From NCBI GenBank assembly GCA_015258265.1, contig JABZIP010000021.1:1-16016 (forward strand): DNA of 16,016 nucleotides. The letters are read 5' to 3'. Shown in pieces: positions 1 through 7,539 of this stretch. The translations under genes and the position numbers were made by a program. The notes beneath the pieces are model-generated. The model did not search any database and was not told where the DNA came from. It worked only from the letters and a program-made list of their open reading frames with translations. The DNA comes from Clostridiales bacterium. Lineage in GTDB: Bacteria; Bacillota; Clostridia; Peptostreptococcales; Anaerovoracaceae. The number at the start of each line of letters is the position of its first letter. Positions within the stretch are counted from its first letter, which is position 1.

Positions 1-560
1 TTCTTTGCCTGTGTCTGCGGTTTAGCTTGAATTTGCACTTTTTCCCGATTTAATTTGCTTCTTTCTTCACACGCTTCATCATCACATACAAAATCAAAAC
101 CGACCTTCAACCCGAATGTATCTTGCACTTTTTTTTCGCAATATGTTTTTGCCAAATCATTAAGTACCTTTGCCGCATATTCGCCGACAACCGGCACCAC
201 AATACTGCTATCTTCAAGTATCGTTCGTTCAAACAGCACCATATTGGCAATATTTGCCGTATCCAAGTTTTCACGCAGAAGTACTTCCAAATATTTAGGT
301 AAATAACTGCGTGCATCTTCCTGCATAGGTAAATATGTAACATCAAATTCAACAGCATGCAGTTCTGAACAAGCGGATGTTAATTCCACACGCAGTTTTT
401 CCATTTCAGAAAATGCCATAACAAAATTCATCTCTAAATACAGCGTGAGGGCACCTGTTTTTTCCGATAATTGTGCTTTTTTTATGTTTATTTTAAATAC
501 ATCTTTTTTGTCGTTATCAAGCCTGTTCCAATCAATAGCTCTGTTGATAATGTCTATCAT
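1..560 (-). CDS. polC: DNA polymerase III alpha subunit, PolC type (N-terminal part, runs off window)
   Basis: This is the start of the Gram-positive replicative polymerase. Translation from the ATG at 558-560 stays open for 186 codons to the window edge, beginning MIDIINRAIDW. The visible part corresponds to the N-terminal region of PolC that precedes the OB fold and the exonuclease-interrupted PHP domain. It resembles the Bacillus subtilis N-terminus in layout, with a charged stretch ending around residues 165-180 (CDDEACEERSKLNREK) just where the OB fold should begin. No catalytic motif is inside the window, so the assignment rests on this N-terminal resemblance and on position: polC follows ispG at the end of the pyrH-frr-uppS-cdsA-dxr-rseP-ispG cluster in many Clostridia. 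An AAAGGA ribosome binding site lies about 8 bases upstream. A 238-bp gap with several DnaA-box-like sequences separates it from ispG, so it may be partly independently controlled (inference). Confidence 0.88.
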   Translation of the reverse strand, partial: MIDIINRAIDWNRLDNDKKDVFKINIKKAQLSEKTGALTLYLEMNFVMAFSEMEKLRVELTSACSELHAVEFDVTYLPMQEDARSYLPKYLEVLLRENLDTANIANMVLFERTILEDSSIVVPVVGEYAAKVLNDLAKTYCEKKVQDTFGLKVGFDFVCDDEACEERSKLNREKVQIQAKPQTQAK

Positions 561-610
561 GAATAATCCTTTCTGACCTCGAAATATATATTTTTATCAA
601 TAAAAAAAAC

Positions 611-786
611 TGTGGATAACTACCTATTGACAATTTTCATATTCTCTGTACACCAGTATTTTCAATATATTGCAGTATTCACATTGTCCACAGCCTCCTG
701 TGATTAAAATTGTATACAATCTTAATTCGCCATGTGGAAAAGTTATTGCTGCTTGATGATTTCAAGGCGTTCATTATTGTGGAAAA
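611..786. promoter_or_regulatory. Cluster of four DnaA-box-like 9-mers between ispG and polC
   Basis: Four 9-mers fit the DnaA box. TTATCCACA (perfect consensus) is on the minus strand at 611-619. TTGTCCACA is on the plus strand at 684-692. TTTTCCACA is on the minus strand at 733-741 and again at 778-786. The first lies next to a very AT-rich stretch at 580-610. The gap contains no other gene, and I could not find a convincing sigma-A promoter in it. DnaA binding is inferred from sequence only. A role in polC control, DnaA titration or an origin-like function is open. Confidence 0.6.
709..720. promoter_or_regulatory. 12-bp perfect palindrome ATTGTATACAAT (candidate operator)
   Basis: The 12 bases are exactly self-complementary and sit between the DnaA-like boxes upstream of polC. 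TTGTATACAA-type palindromes resemble operators of some GntR-family regulators, but no regulator gene in this window points to that, so the assignment is tentative. Confidence 0.3.
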
Positions 787-798
787 GTCTTTTACATT

Positions 799-1854
799 TT
801 ATGTTAAAATCGTAAAAAATTCATTTAAAATGTCTTTTTCGCAAACAGTTTTTAAAATTTTTCCCTTTGAAAAAATTGCCGCCTTTCCGCCACCGGCAGC
901 TATGCCGAAATCCGCCTCTTTTGCCTCCCCCGGCCCGTTAACTTCGCATCCCATAACCGCAATTGTAATAGGAGCAAGTCCTTTCCTTCTGCGTTCCTCT
1001 TCGATTTGCGGAAGTTTTTCCTCAATCTCGCTCACAAGTCTTGCAAGATTTATCTTTGTTCTACCGCAAGTCGGACATGAAATCAAGTTCACCCCAAACT
1101 TTCTCAGTCCTACACTCCTTAGTATTTCGTATGCGAGTTTCACCTCTTCCACAGGATCCGCCGTCAAGGACACTCGCATAGTATTTCCTATACCTGCAAG
1201 CAATAGGCTTCCTATTCCGATTGCCGATTTCAATCCTCCGCTTTTGGCACTCCCAGATTCCGTAAGTCCTATATGCAACGGATAATTGAGCATCGCATCT
1301 GCCAATTTGTGTGCTTCATAGTTCAGCTTGACATCTGACGACTTTATTGACACCACTATATCATCAAAATCCATATCCTCTAAGATTTTGACATTCTTTT
1401 GCGCACTTTCGCAAATTCCTTGCGCCGTTACCTTTCCGTATTTTTGAAAAAACTCGTGTTCAAGCGATCCCGAATTTACTCCAACTCGTATTGGAATATT
1501 TCGTTCTTTCGCCTTTTCTACAACTTTTTGTAACTTATCCGCACCGCCTATATTGCCCGGATTTATTCTAATTTTATCCGCTCCGTTTTCGATTGCCTCT
1601 ATAGCCAATCTATAATCAAAATGTATGTCCGCAACGAGCGGCATACTCGAATTTTGCTTTATCTGCTTGAATGCTTTCGCTGCCTCCATATTGGGTACGG
1701 CAAGTCTAACTATCTCGCATCCCGCATCTTTTAGACGCGCTATCTGCTCGACACACGCCTTGACATCCGCAGTATCGACATTCAGCATAGATTGGACAGA
1801 AACAGGTGCATCTGCGCCTATCGCAACATCCCCACAATACACCTTTTTTTTCAT
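799..1854 (-). CDS. ispG: 4-hydroxy-3-methylbut-2-enyl diphosphate synthase IspG (GcpE)
   Basis: IspG carries out the reductive conversion of methylerythritol cyclodiphosphate to HMBPP, the penultimate step of the MEP isoprenoid pathway, with a [4Fe-4S] cluster in the cytosol. The 351-residue length is normal for the short bacterial form. The N-terminal TIM-barrel part contains the family stretches SVQSMLNVDT (19-28), HFDYRLA (78-84) and RINPGNIG (96-103). The C-terminal iron-sulfur part has SCPTCGRT with Cys260 and Cys263, then MGCEVNGPGE with Cys303 and Glu310. These correspond to the three cysteines and one glutamate that hold the cluster. The ATG has an AAGGTGAG ribosome binding site that overlaps the stop codon of the upstream rseP, only 9 bp away, so the two are probably translated from one message. 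It is the second MEP enzyme in this operon besides Dxr. Confidence 0.97.
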   Translation of the reverse strand: MKKKVYCGDVAIGADAPVSVQSMLNVDTADVKACVEQIARLKDAGCEIVRLAVPNMEAAKAFKQIKQNSSMPLVADIHFDYRLAIEAIENGADKIRINPGNIGGADKLQKVVEKAKERNIPIRVGVNSGSLEHEFFQKYGKVTAQGICESAQKNVKILEDMDFDDIVVSIKSSDVKLNYEAHKLADAMLNYPLHIGLTESGSAKSGGLKSAIGIGSLLLAGIGNTMRVSLTADPVEEVKLAYEILRSVGLRKFGVNLISCPTCGRTKINLARLVSEIEEKLPQIEEERRRKGLAPITIAVMGCEVNGPGEAKEADFGIAAGGGKAAIFSKGKILKTVCEKDILNEFFTILT

Positions 1855-1863
1855 ATACTCACC

Positions 1864-2874
1864 TTATTTCAAAATAAATCTTCCTATATCCTGCCATGTT
1901 ACATATATCATAAGTGCAAAAAGACAAATTATGCCTGCAAAATGTACCTTTGCTTCTATGTCGTCAGTTATAGTCTTTCCTGTAACCTTTCTAATCAACA
2001 GGAACAATAAGCGCCCGCCGTCAAGTGCCGGAAACGGCAACAAATTCACAAGTCCTAGATTGATACTGATTAAAGCGGCAAATTGCGCAAAGTATATGAA
2101 CCCGTAGTTCATCGTCATTCCAACCGCTACTGTGATTCCTACAACCCCTGTAAGTTCCTTCGGACTAACCTCTCGCGTAAACAGCTTCTTAATTCCGTCA
2201 AGCATGGATGCTGTAATATCATATCCCGACTTTACTCCTACAACCACTGCTTTCGCAGGATTTCGCTGCATTTTGGGCATAATTCCTATAATTTTTCTGC
2301 CTGTCTCCTTTTCAGTTGCAACAGGCACATCAAAAGACTTTACTTTTCCTTCTCGTTCTACCTTGATAGTTATCGTATCTTCCTTTTCGCTTCCGATGAG
2401 CGTTGCCACATCACCCCACTCTTTTACAGGATTTCCCTGAATTTCGACTATTTTATCACCTGCAACAAGTCCCGCCGTCCTCGCCGGGCTTTCATCTGTA
2501 AACTGACCGATTATCTGCGACGGCATCCCCACATAAAGCGCAATTCCGACCAATATCACTATCGCTACTGCAAAATTCATCAAAGGACCTGCAAAAAGTA
2601 CGCATGCCCTTTGCATGGGTGTTGCCGCTTCAAAAGACCTCGGCAATATTTCATCCTCTCCCTCGCTGCTTTCCATAGCGCAAAATCCCCCTATAGGGAA
2701 AGCTCTAAGAGAATACAAGGTTTCCCCCTTCTGCTTTTTGAGCAGTATCGGTCCCATGCCTACCGCAAACTCGTTGACCTTTATTCCTACCGCCTTAGCC
2801 ATAAAGAAATGTCCGCCCTCGTGAAATACAACGAGTATGCAAAACATTACCAATGCACCGATTATACCTAACAT
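1864..2874 (-). CDS. rseP: RIP site-2 metalloprotease RseP (RasP)
   Basis: This is a membrane zinc protease of the site-2 family. It cleaves substrates inside the membrane, typically anti-sigma factors and leftover signal peptides. The zinc motif HEGGH is at residues 18-22 within the first membrane segment. A single PDZ domain spans about 115-200, as usual in Gram-positive members. The third metal ligand motif NLLPFPALDGGR (277-288) lies in the third hydrophobic segment, and a last membrane helix is at about 311-326. GPLMNF (96-101) is a conserved loop. Length is 336 residues. The middle residue of the HExGH motif is Gly where Phe or Leu is common, which still satisfies HExxH. It sits 14 bp after dxr, with an AAGGTGAGG ribosome binding site. 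The exact substrate cannot be told from this window. Confidence 0.96.
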   Translation of the reverse strand: MLGIIGALVMFCILVVFHEGGHFFMAKAVGIKVNEFAVGMGPILLKKQKGETLYSLRAFPIGGFCAMESSEGEDEILPRSFEAATPMQRACVLFAGPLMNFAVAIVILVGIALYVGMPSQIIGQFTDESPARTAGLVAGDKIVEIQGNPVKEWGDVATLIGSEKEDTITIKVEREGKVKSFDVPVATEKETGRKIIGIMPKMQRNPAKAVVVGVKSGYDITASMLDGIKKLFTREVSPKELTGVVGITVAVGMTMNYGFIYFAQFAALISINLGLVNLLPFPALDGGRLLFLLIRKVTGKTITDDIEAKVHFAGIICLFALMIYVTWQDIGRFILK

Positions 2875-2888
2875 ATATTCCTCACCTT

Positions 2889-4040
2889 CTACTCTTTTCT
2901 TTTTAATACCTCGTAAACGCTGCGCCTTGCCTGTGCATCCACTTCAAAAATATCTTGAATCTGAAGCAGTTTCCTGCTCTTATGGTTGCTTAATATCTCA
3001 TCCAAGGTATTTTGTATATCCAAGAATTTAATTTTTCCTTTCAAGAACAACTCGACCAAAGCCTCGTTAGCACCGTTTAGGCAGACAGGATAACTACCGC
3101 CTATGCGCAGTGCTTCATAGGCAAAGCCTAATGTCTTGAATACTTTTAAATCCGGTTCAAAAAAATCCAGATGCTTTCCTTTTGTTAAAAAGTCAAGTGC
3201 CTCCTCGTCGCTCGGTATTCTATCGGGATATGAAAATGCGTAACTTATCGGCAATCTCATATCCGGTGTACCGAGCTGCGCCATTACGGAATTATCTACA
3301 TATTCTACCATCGAGTGTACGATGCTCTGCGGATGAACCAGCACCTTTATCCTGCTTTCATCTACACCGAACAGCCAATATGCCTCTATTACCTCAAGCG
3401 CCTTGTTTACAAGCGTGGCGGAATCTATGGTGATTTTTTTCCCCATGGACCAATTTGGGTGTGCCAGTGCATCCTCAAGTCTGACATTTTCAAGTTCCTC
3501 GAGCGTAAAATTTCTAAACGGTCCGCCCGATGCCGTTAGATAAATATTCTTTATATTCTTCTTCTCATTTCCGCAAAGAGCTTGGAATATGGCACTATGC
3601 TCGCTGTCTACAGGCAATATCTTCGCATTTGTCTTTTCCAAACTTCTATATATAAGCTCTCCGCCCGTTACCAAACTTTCTTTGTTTGCGAGCGCAAGTG
3701 TTTTGCCACGCAAAACTGCAGAGTAGCTCGGTTCAAGTCCGTTGATGCCTACAAGAGAATTTAAAAATATGTCAGCATCCGTATCTAACGCTTGCAATAG
3801 CGCCTTATCGCCACATTCAACATCCAGCTTGGGATATTTGGATTTTAAATAACTCGCATCTTCCCGTTTTTGCACAATAGCAAGTTGCGGTGCAAATTCC
3901 TTAATTTGTTCTTCTAATTTTTGTATATTGTTTACACACGAAACAGCAACCAGACAGTACTTATCCGGATTTTTTCGTATTACATCTACCGCCTGAGTAC
4001 CTATCGAACCCGTACTTCCCCATATTGCAATTTTTTTCAT
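2889..4040 (-). CDS. dxr: 1-deoxy-D-xylulose-5-phosphate reductoisomerase
   Basis: Dxr converts DXP to 2-C-methyl-D-erythritol 4-phosphate with NADPH and a divalent metal, the committed step of the MEP pathway. The NADPH-binding loop GSTGSIG is at residues 8-14. NKES is at 119-122. The metal ligands are Asp145 and Glu147 in VDSEHS plus Glu216 in NKALEVIEA. The flexible catalytic loop has SGGPF (171-175) and HPNWSMGKKITIDSATL (194-210). The C-terminal helical domain follows, for 383 residues in all, the normal length. The ATG is preceded by AGGAGTG. It lies 9 bp after cdsA and 14 bp before rseP. Presence of Dxr and IspG together indicates that this organism makes isoprenoids by the MEP route. 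Confidence 0.98.
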   Translation of the reverse strand: MKKIAIWGSTGSIGTQAVDVIRKNPDKYCLVAVSCVNNIQKLEEQIKEFAPQLAIVQKREDASYLKSKYPKLDVECGDKALLQALDTDADIFLNSLVGINGLEPSYSAVLRGKTLALANKESLVTGGELIYRSLEKTNAKILPVDSEHSAIFQALCGNEKKNIKNIYLTASGGPFRNFTLEELENVRLEDALAHPNWSMGKKITIDSATLVNKALEVIEAYWLFGVDESRIKVLVHPQSIVHSMVEYVDNSVMAQLGTPDMRLPISYAFSYPDRIPSDEEALDFLTKGKHLDFFEPDLKVFKTLGFAYEALRIGGSYPVCLNGANEALVELFLKGKIKFLDIQNTLDEILSNHKSRKLLQIQDIFEVDAQARRSVYEVLKRKE

Positions 4041-4049
4041 GTATCACTC

Positions 4050-4835
4050 CTATTTAGCCATAAATATAACTATGTAATAATATACAAGAGGCGCAGTGAA
4101 CATTACACTATCAATCCTATCAAGTACGCCGCCATGTCCCGGTATCAGTTTCCCATAATCCTTAATTCCCATTTTACGTTTAAATATAGATGCCGTAAGG
4201 TCGCCAAACTGAGATACGATGCCGCCCAGCACCCCGAGTATAGCGCAGTGAACAAGATAATTCGGTGCGAAAAAATACGAAAACAGCACCGCAAACGCTA
4301 CGCTTCCCAAGATTCCTCCAATGGAACCTTCTATCGTCTTTTTGGGGCTTATCTTCTCGCACAATTTGTGCTTGCCGAACAAATATCCCGAAAAATATGC
4401 CATTATATCCGTACCGAAAGCTGTAATGAATATGAGCCAAATCAATATTTCAAATTCCCCTGTCTGCTCCACCTTTACGATATGAAATGCAAAAAATCCG
4501 ACATACAATACACCTGCCATCGTTGCAAGCGCATCTTGAAGCTGGCGTTTTTCTATGTCAAACAATATTAGTAATGACGCAAGAACACTTGCAAAAACCC
4601 AAGCCAGATAATTTTCCGCCCTATCGGCAAATAAGTTTATGGCATAAAGAGCAAACAGACTTGCATATGCTACCGCAAAAGCGGGCTTTACTCCCATGTG
4701 TTTGAATCCTGTTAAGAATTCATGCATAGCTACAGCAGTTAAAATTGCACAAGCTGCAACAAGTACCTTTCCTCCTGCAAATAGAATCAGTGCAAACGGA
4801 ACCATACATAAACCGGAAATCACTCTTGTTTTCAT
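4050..4835 (-). CDS. cdsA: Phosphatidate cytidylyltransferase (CDP-diglyceride synthase)
   Basis: CdsA makes CDP-diacylglycerol from CTP and phosphatidic acid in the membrane, the branch point of phospholipid synthesis. The protein is 261 residues with about seven to eight hydrophobic segments. Near the C-terminus it carries the complete CdsA signature at residues 216-242: SIFKRKMGIKDYGKLIPGHG followed by GVLDRID. It holds the conserved Lys-Asp pair, HGG and the final DR-D metal-binding residues. GTDIMAYFSGYLFGKHK (141-157) and PKKTIEGS (164-171) are also typical. The start codon overlaps the end of uppS by 4 bp (ATGA), which suggests translational coupling. A GGGGG stretch inside the uppS end can serve as ribosome binding site. 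Confidence 0.97.
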   Translation of the reverse strand: MKTRVISGLCMVPFALILFAGGKVLVAACAILTAVAMHEFLTGFKHMGVKPAFAVAYASLFALYAINLFADRAENYLAWVFASVLASLLILFDIEKRQLQDALATMAGVLYVGFFAFHIVKVEQTGEFEILIWLIFITAFGTDIMAYFSGYLFGKHKLCEKISPKKTIEGSIGGILGSVAFAVLFSYFFAPNYLVHCAILGVLGGIVSQFGDLTASIFKRKMGIKDYGKLIPGHGGVLDRIDSVMFTAPLVYYYIVIFMAK

Positions 4836-5560
4836 TCGTTTCTGCCCCCAAATCTTCTATCTCTTTTTTGATATTCCTCTATACAACTTCTATAAATTTC
4901 CGGCGTAAAATCAGGCCACATCACCTCGCTAAAAACAAATTCACTGTATGCGCATTGCCAAAGAAGATAATTCGAAAGTCTTATTTCTCCGCTTGTACGA
5001 ATTAAAAGCTCCGGATCCGGAATTGGCGGAATATTTTTCCCCGTATAAAGTTTGGTGGAAAAATATTCCTCCGTAATATCGTCTATGTCTATTTCGCCGC
5101 TTAAAACAGACTTTGCACACTGCCTCACTGCACTTACTATTTCCGCCCTCGAGCCGTAGTTCAGTGCTATATTGAAACACAATCCGGTATTATCTTTCGT
5201 TTTTGCGAGTGCGGCATCAAGACTATCTTTCGCATCCTTCGGAAGTTTGCTGTAATCTCCGAGTATAGATACTTTGACATTATTCTTATTAAGCTCAGCA
5301 AGTTCTTTTTTTACATAAGTAACCACGAGCTTAAATATTCCCGAAACCTCCTCCTCGCTTCGATTCCAGTTTTCCGTCGAAAATGCGTACACCGTCAAAT
5401 GCTTAACGCCGAGCTTTGAAGATTCCTTTACAATCTCCTTCATTGCCTTCATTCCTGCGTTATGCCCCGAAAGTCGCGGTAGTTTTCGTGATTTTGCCCA
5501 CCTTCCGTTCCCGTCCATTATTATTGCAATATGCGCAGGTATTCGTGAAAAATCTAACAT
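4832..5560 (-). CDS. uppS: Undecaprenyl diphosphate synthase (cis-prenyltransferase)
   Basis: UppS elongates farnesyl diphosphate with eight isopentenyl units in cis, giving the C55 carrier lipid for peptidoglycan. The catalytic MDGNGRWAKSR is at residues 15-25, with Asp16 as the magnesium-binding residue. STENWNRS is at 61-68. The isopentenyl-diphosphate site RTSGE (188-192) and RLSN (194-197) are present, followed by the conserved WQCAYSEFVF (201-210). Length 242 is normal. AAGGAG lies 7 bases before the ATG. The gene uses products of the MEP pathway whose enzymes Dxr and IspG are encoded further on in the same operon. The 52-bp gap to frr contains a perfect stem-loop. Confidence 0.98.
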   Translation of the reverse strand: MLDFSRIPAHIAIIMDGNGRWAKSRKLPRLSGHNAGMKAMKEIVKESSKLGVKHLTVYAFSTENWNRSEEEVSGIFKLVVTYVKKELAELNKNNVKVSILGDYSKLPKDAKDSLDAALAKTKDNTGLCFNIALNYGSRAEIVSAVRQCAKSVLSGEIDIDDITEEYFSTKLYTGKNIPPIPDPELLIRTSGEIRLSNYLLWQCAYSEFVFSEVMWPDFTPEIYRSCIEEYQKRDRRFGGRNE

Positions 5561-5579
5561 TTATCTCCTTTATGTTCAA

Positions 5580-5607
5580 AACGGATATAGCAAAAGCTAT
5601 ATCCGTT
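5580..5607 (-). other. Intercistronic stem-loop between frr and uppS
   Basis: A 12-bp perfect stem (5580-5591 with 5596-5607) closes a 4-base loop, UUUU on the transcribed strand. It begins 5 bp after the frr stop codon. On the mRNA it is followed by only UUUUG counted from the stem base, so it would be at most a weak terminator. A partial attenuator or an mRNA stability or processing element fits better, because the operon continues with an intact ribosome binding site for uppS. Confidence 0.6.
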
Positions 5608-5612
5608 CACTA

Positions 5613-6170
5613 TTAAAGCTCCAAAATTTCCTTTTCCTTTAATGCAACTATCGCTTCTACATCTTTAGATGCCTTATCAATTACCTTTTGAATCTTCTCT
5701 AATTCTTTTTTCAAGTCGTCTTCGCTGATGATTCCGTCTTTTTCTTCCTTTTTCAGCTCATCGTTTGCTGTTCTTCTCTCATTTCGAAGCGCAACTTTTG
5801 CATCTTCACCATATTTTTTTACGGTCTTGCTGATTTCTTTACGCCTTTCTTCCGTCAGCTGCGGAATCATAAGCCTGATTGACTTTCCGTCATTTGACGG
5901 CGTAATTCCAATGTTAGACATGTTTATCGCCTTTTCAATATCGGCAACCGTTTTGGTGTCGAATGGCGAGATGAGCAGCGTTCTTGGATCGGGTACCGAT
6001 ATGTTCGCAAGACTCTTAAGCGGCGTAGGTACCGAGTAATAATCCACCACTATTTTATCTAAAAGCGCAGAATTTGCTCTACCTGCACGCACAGTATTCA
6101 GTTCGTTCTTCAAATTTTCCAATGTCTTTTCAATTTTAACACTCAGTTTTTTTTCAACTTCACTACTCAT
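5613..6170 (-). CDS. frr: Ribosome recycling factor
   Basis: RRF, together with EF-G, splits the post-termination ribosome. From the ATG at 6168-6170 the product is 185 residues, the classical RRF length, starting MSSEVEKKL. Family stretches are LNTVRAGRANSALLDKI, with the conserved RAGRA, then PVPDPRT-like SVPDPRTLLISPFD and the helical C-terminal half with LTEERRKE and ALRNERR. An upstream in-frame TTG at 6180-6182 would add four residues. It overlaps the GGAGG ribosome binding site of the ATG and so is rejected. The gene lies immediately downstream of pyrH, as in most bacteria. Confidence 0.98.
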   Translation of the reverse strand: MSSEVEKKLSVKIEKTLENLKNELNTVRAGRANSALLDKIVVDYYSVPTPLKSLANISVPDPRTLLISPFDTKTVADIEKAINMSNIGITPSNDGKSIRLMIPQLTEERRKEISKTVKKYGEDAKVALRNERRTANDELKKEEKDGIISEDDLKKELEKIQKVIDKASKDVEAIVALKEKEILEL

Positions 6171-6182
6171 TTTATCCTCCAA

Positions 6183-6887
6183 TTAGACTATAATAGTTCC
6201 TATTTTCTCACCCTTTGCAGCTTTCAAAAGATTTCCTTTTTCCGCCAGCGCGAAAACATGCAATTTAATACCGTTTTCCATGCACAACGTTGCTGCGGTA
6301 ATGTCCATTACGCCGAGTTGTTTTTCTATTACCTCCAGATATGTAAGTTCATCATAGCGTATTGCATTCGGATTCACGTTCGGATCTTCCGAATAAACTG
6401 CATCTATATTTTTTGCAAGCAATATTACATCAGCTTCTATTTCTGCCGCTCTTAGCGCGGCGGTCGTATCTGTTGAGAAAAACGGTAACCCCGTTCCGGT
6501 TCCAAATACAACTATTTTTTTCTGTGCCAAATGTCTGAGTGCCTTCTTTCGATTTACAGGCTCCGAAATTTGATCCATACTTATAGAAGTTTGCAGCACG
6601 GTTTCGACACCGTGTTTCTGCAGTGCATCCGCTATCGCCATCGCATTCATCGTAGTAGCCATCATGCCCATATAATCCGCAGTAACTCGGTCGATACTCT
6701 TTCCCGTCCTTCCTCTCCAGAAGTTTCCGCCGCCTACTACTATCGCAACCTCGATTCCCAAATCGTATATTTCCCTAATCTGACTTGCAACATCGGCAAG
6801 CATACTATCGTCTATGCCGAATCCGGCTTCGCCTGCCAATGCTTCGCCACTTACCTTCAGTAAAACTCTTTTGTATTTGCTTTCCAT
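6183..6887 (-). CDS. pyrH: Uridylate (UMP) kinase
   Basis: PyrH phosphorylates UMP to UDP; the bacterial enzyme is a hexamer of the amino-acid-kinase fold. From the ATG at 6885-6887 the product is 234 residues. KVSGEAL near the N-terminus is the phosphate-binding lysine loop. VVGGGNFWRGR is the glycine-rich UMP/ATP loop. TGLPFFSTDTTAALRAAE is the UMP-specific signature, and the uridine-binding KNIDAVYSEDP follows. An ATG four codons upstream (6897-6899) overlaps the GGGAG ribosome binding site of the chosen start and is less likely. In most bacteria rpsB and tsf precede pyrH; here a glutathione peroxidase gene does. Confidence 0.97.
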   Translation of the reverse strand: MESKYKRVLLKVSGEALAGEAGFGIDDSMLADVASQIREIYDLGIEVAIVVGGGNFWRGRTGKSIDRVTADYMGMMATTMNAMAIADALQKHGVETVLQTSISMDQISEPVNRKKALRHLAQKKIVVFGTGTGLPFFSTDTTAALRAAEIEADVILLAKNIDAVYSEDPNVNPNAIRYDELTYLEVIEKQLGVMDITAATLCMENGIKLHVFALAEKGNLLKAAKGEKIGTIIV

Positions 6888-6908
6888 TTTTTCTCCCATG
6901 TCGATGTT

Positions 6909-7463
6909 CTATTTATCCCAAATTAAGCGGTCTATCTCATTTTCCAAAGCCACCATACTTGCCGTCGGTTCAAAACGCTTCACTATGTTTCCCTGCTTAT
7001 CTATCAAAAACTTTGTAAAATTCCACTTAATCTCGGAATCTTTATCGTAGTCGGGATCGTTTTCCCTAAGCGCCCTGTCGAGCAGTGCCGCTAAAGGATG
7101 CAATTTGTCAAATCCTTCGAACTCAGTATTCTCCGCAAGCCATTTAAATAACGGATGCGCATCTTCTCCTTTGATACTTATTTTCTTGAATTGCTGAAAT
7201 GTCATACCGAAGCGATTTCTACATAAGAAAAAAATTTCTTCATCGCTTTCCGGTGTCTGGTTCCCGAACTGATTACACGGGAAATCAAGCACTTCAAAAC
7301 CTACCGCCTGATATTTTTCATAAAGATACTGTAACTCTTTGTACTGTGGGGTAAAGCCACATCTTGTAGCTGTATTAACAATTAGAAGCACTTTCCCTTC
7401 GTACTCGGACAAGTTTATCTTGTTTCCAAGCCTATCCTCTGCAATAAAGTCATATACACTCAT
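6909..7463 (-). CDS. gpx: Glutathione peroxidase family thiol peroxidase (cysteine type)
   Basis: This enzyme reduces hydrogen peroxide and organic peroxides. From the ATG at 7461-7463, with a GAGGG ribosome binding site, the product is 184 residues. The peroxidatic site NTATRCGFTPQY places Cys35 where selenocysteine occurs in animal enzymes. The rest of the catalytic tetrad is present: Gln69 in FPCNQFGNQ, then Trp147 and Asn148 in KWNF. Cys81 in FLCRNRFG lies where resolving cysteines occur in thioredoxin-dependent members, so thioredoxin rather than glutathione is the more likely reductant (inference). An extra stretch at about 112-143 makes it longer than the usual 160 residues. It is the first gene after a strong promoter at 7495-7523 and is 21 bp from pyrH. 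Confidence 0.94.
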   Translation of the reverse strand: MSVYDFIAEDRLGNKINLSEYEGKVLLIVNTATRCGFTPQYKELQYLYEKYQAVGFEVLDFPCNQFGNQTPESDEEIFFLCRNRFGMTFQQFKKISIKGEDAHPLFKWLAENTEFEGFDKLHPLAALLDRALRENDPDYDKDSEIKWNFTKFLIDKQGNIVKRFEPTASMVALENEIDRLIWDK

Positions 7464-7494
7464 GTATTGCCCTCGTCTTTCAAATGATAAGCTA

Positions 7495-7523
7495 ATTATA
7501 TAAAAATTTCTGTCTATTTTCAA
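7495..7523 (-). promoter_or_regulatory. Sigma-A promoter for the gpx-pyrH-...-polC operon
   Basis: On the minus strand, TTGAAA (7518-7523) is followed by a 17-bp spacer and a perfect TATAAT (7495-7500). Transcription should start near 7488, giving a leader of about 25 bases before the gpx ATG. It is the best promoter found upstream of this long gene series and lies just past the cysK stop codon. Confidence 0.8.
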
Positions 7524-7539
7524 GCCTTTTTTATTTTCG

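Noticed and set aside
561..798. Search for a polC promoter or ispG terminator in the gap
   Set aside because: TTGTCA, TTGAAA and AT-rich hexamers occur, but none has an acceptable partner at 16-18 bp, and no hairpin with a U-run follows ispG.
710..1285. Plus-strand open frame of 191 codons opposite ispG
   Set aside because: It is antisense to the well-supported ispG, has no ribosome binding site and shows no protein features. The same holds for the other long frames opposite dnaX, rseP, cdsA and pyrH.
6171..6182. TTG start adding four residues to ribosome recycling factor
   Set aside because: The TTG and the next codon form the GGAGG ribosome binding site of the ATG at 6168-6170, and the ATG gives the standard 185-residue protein.
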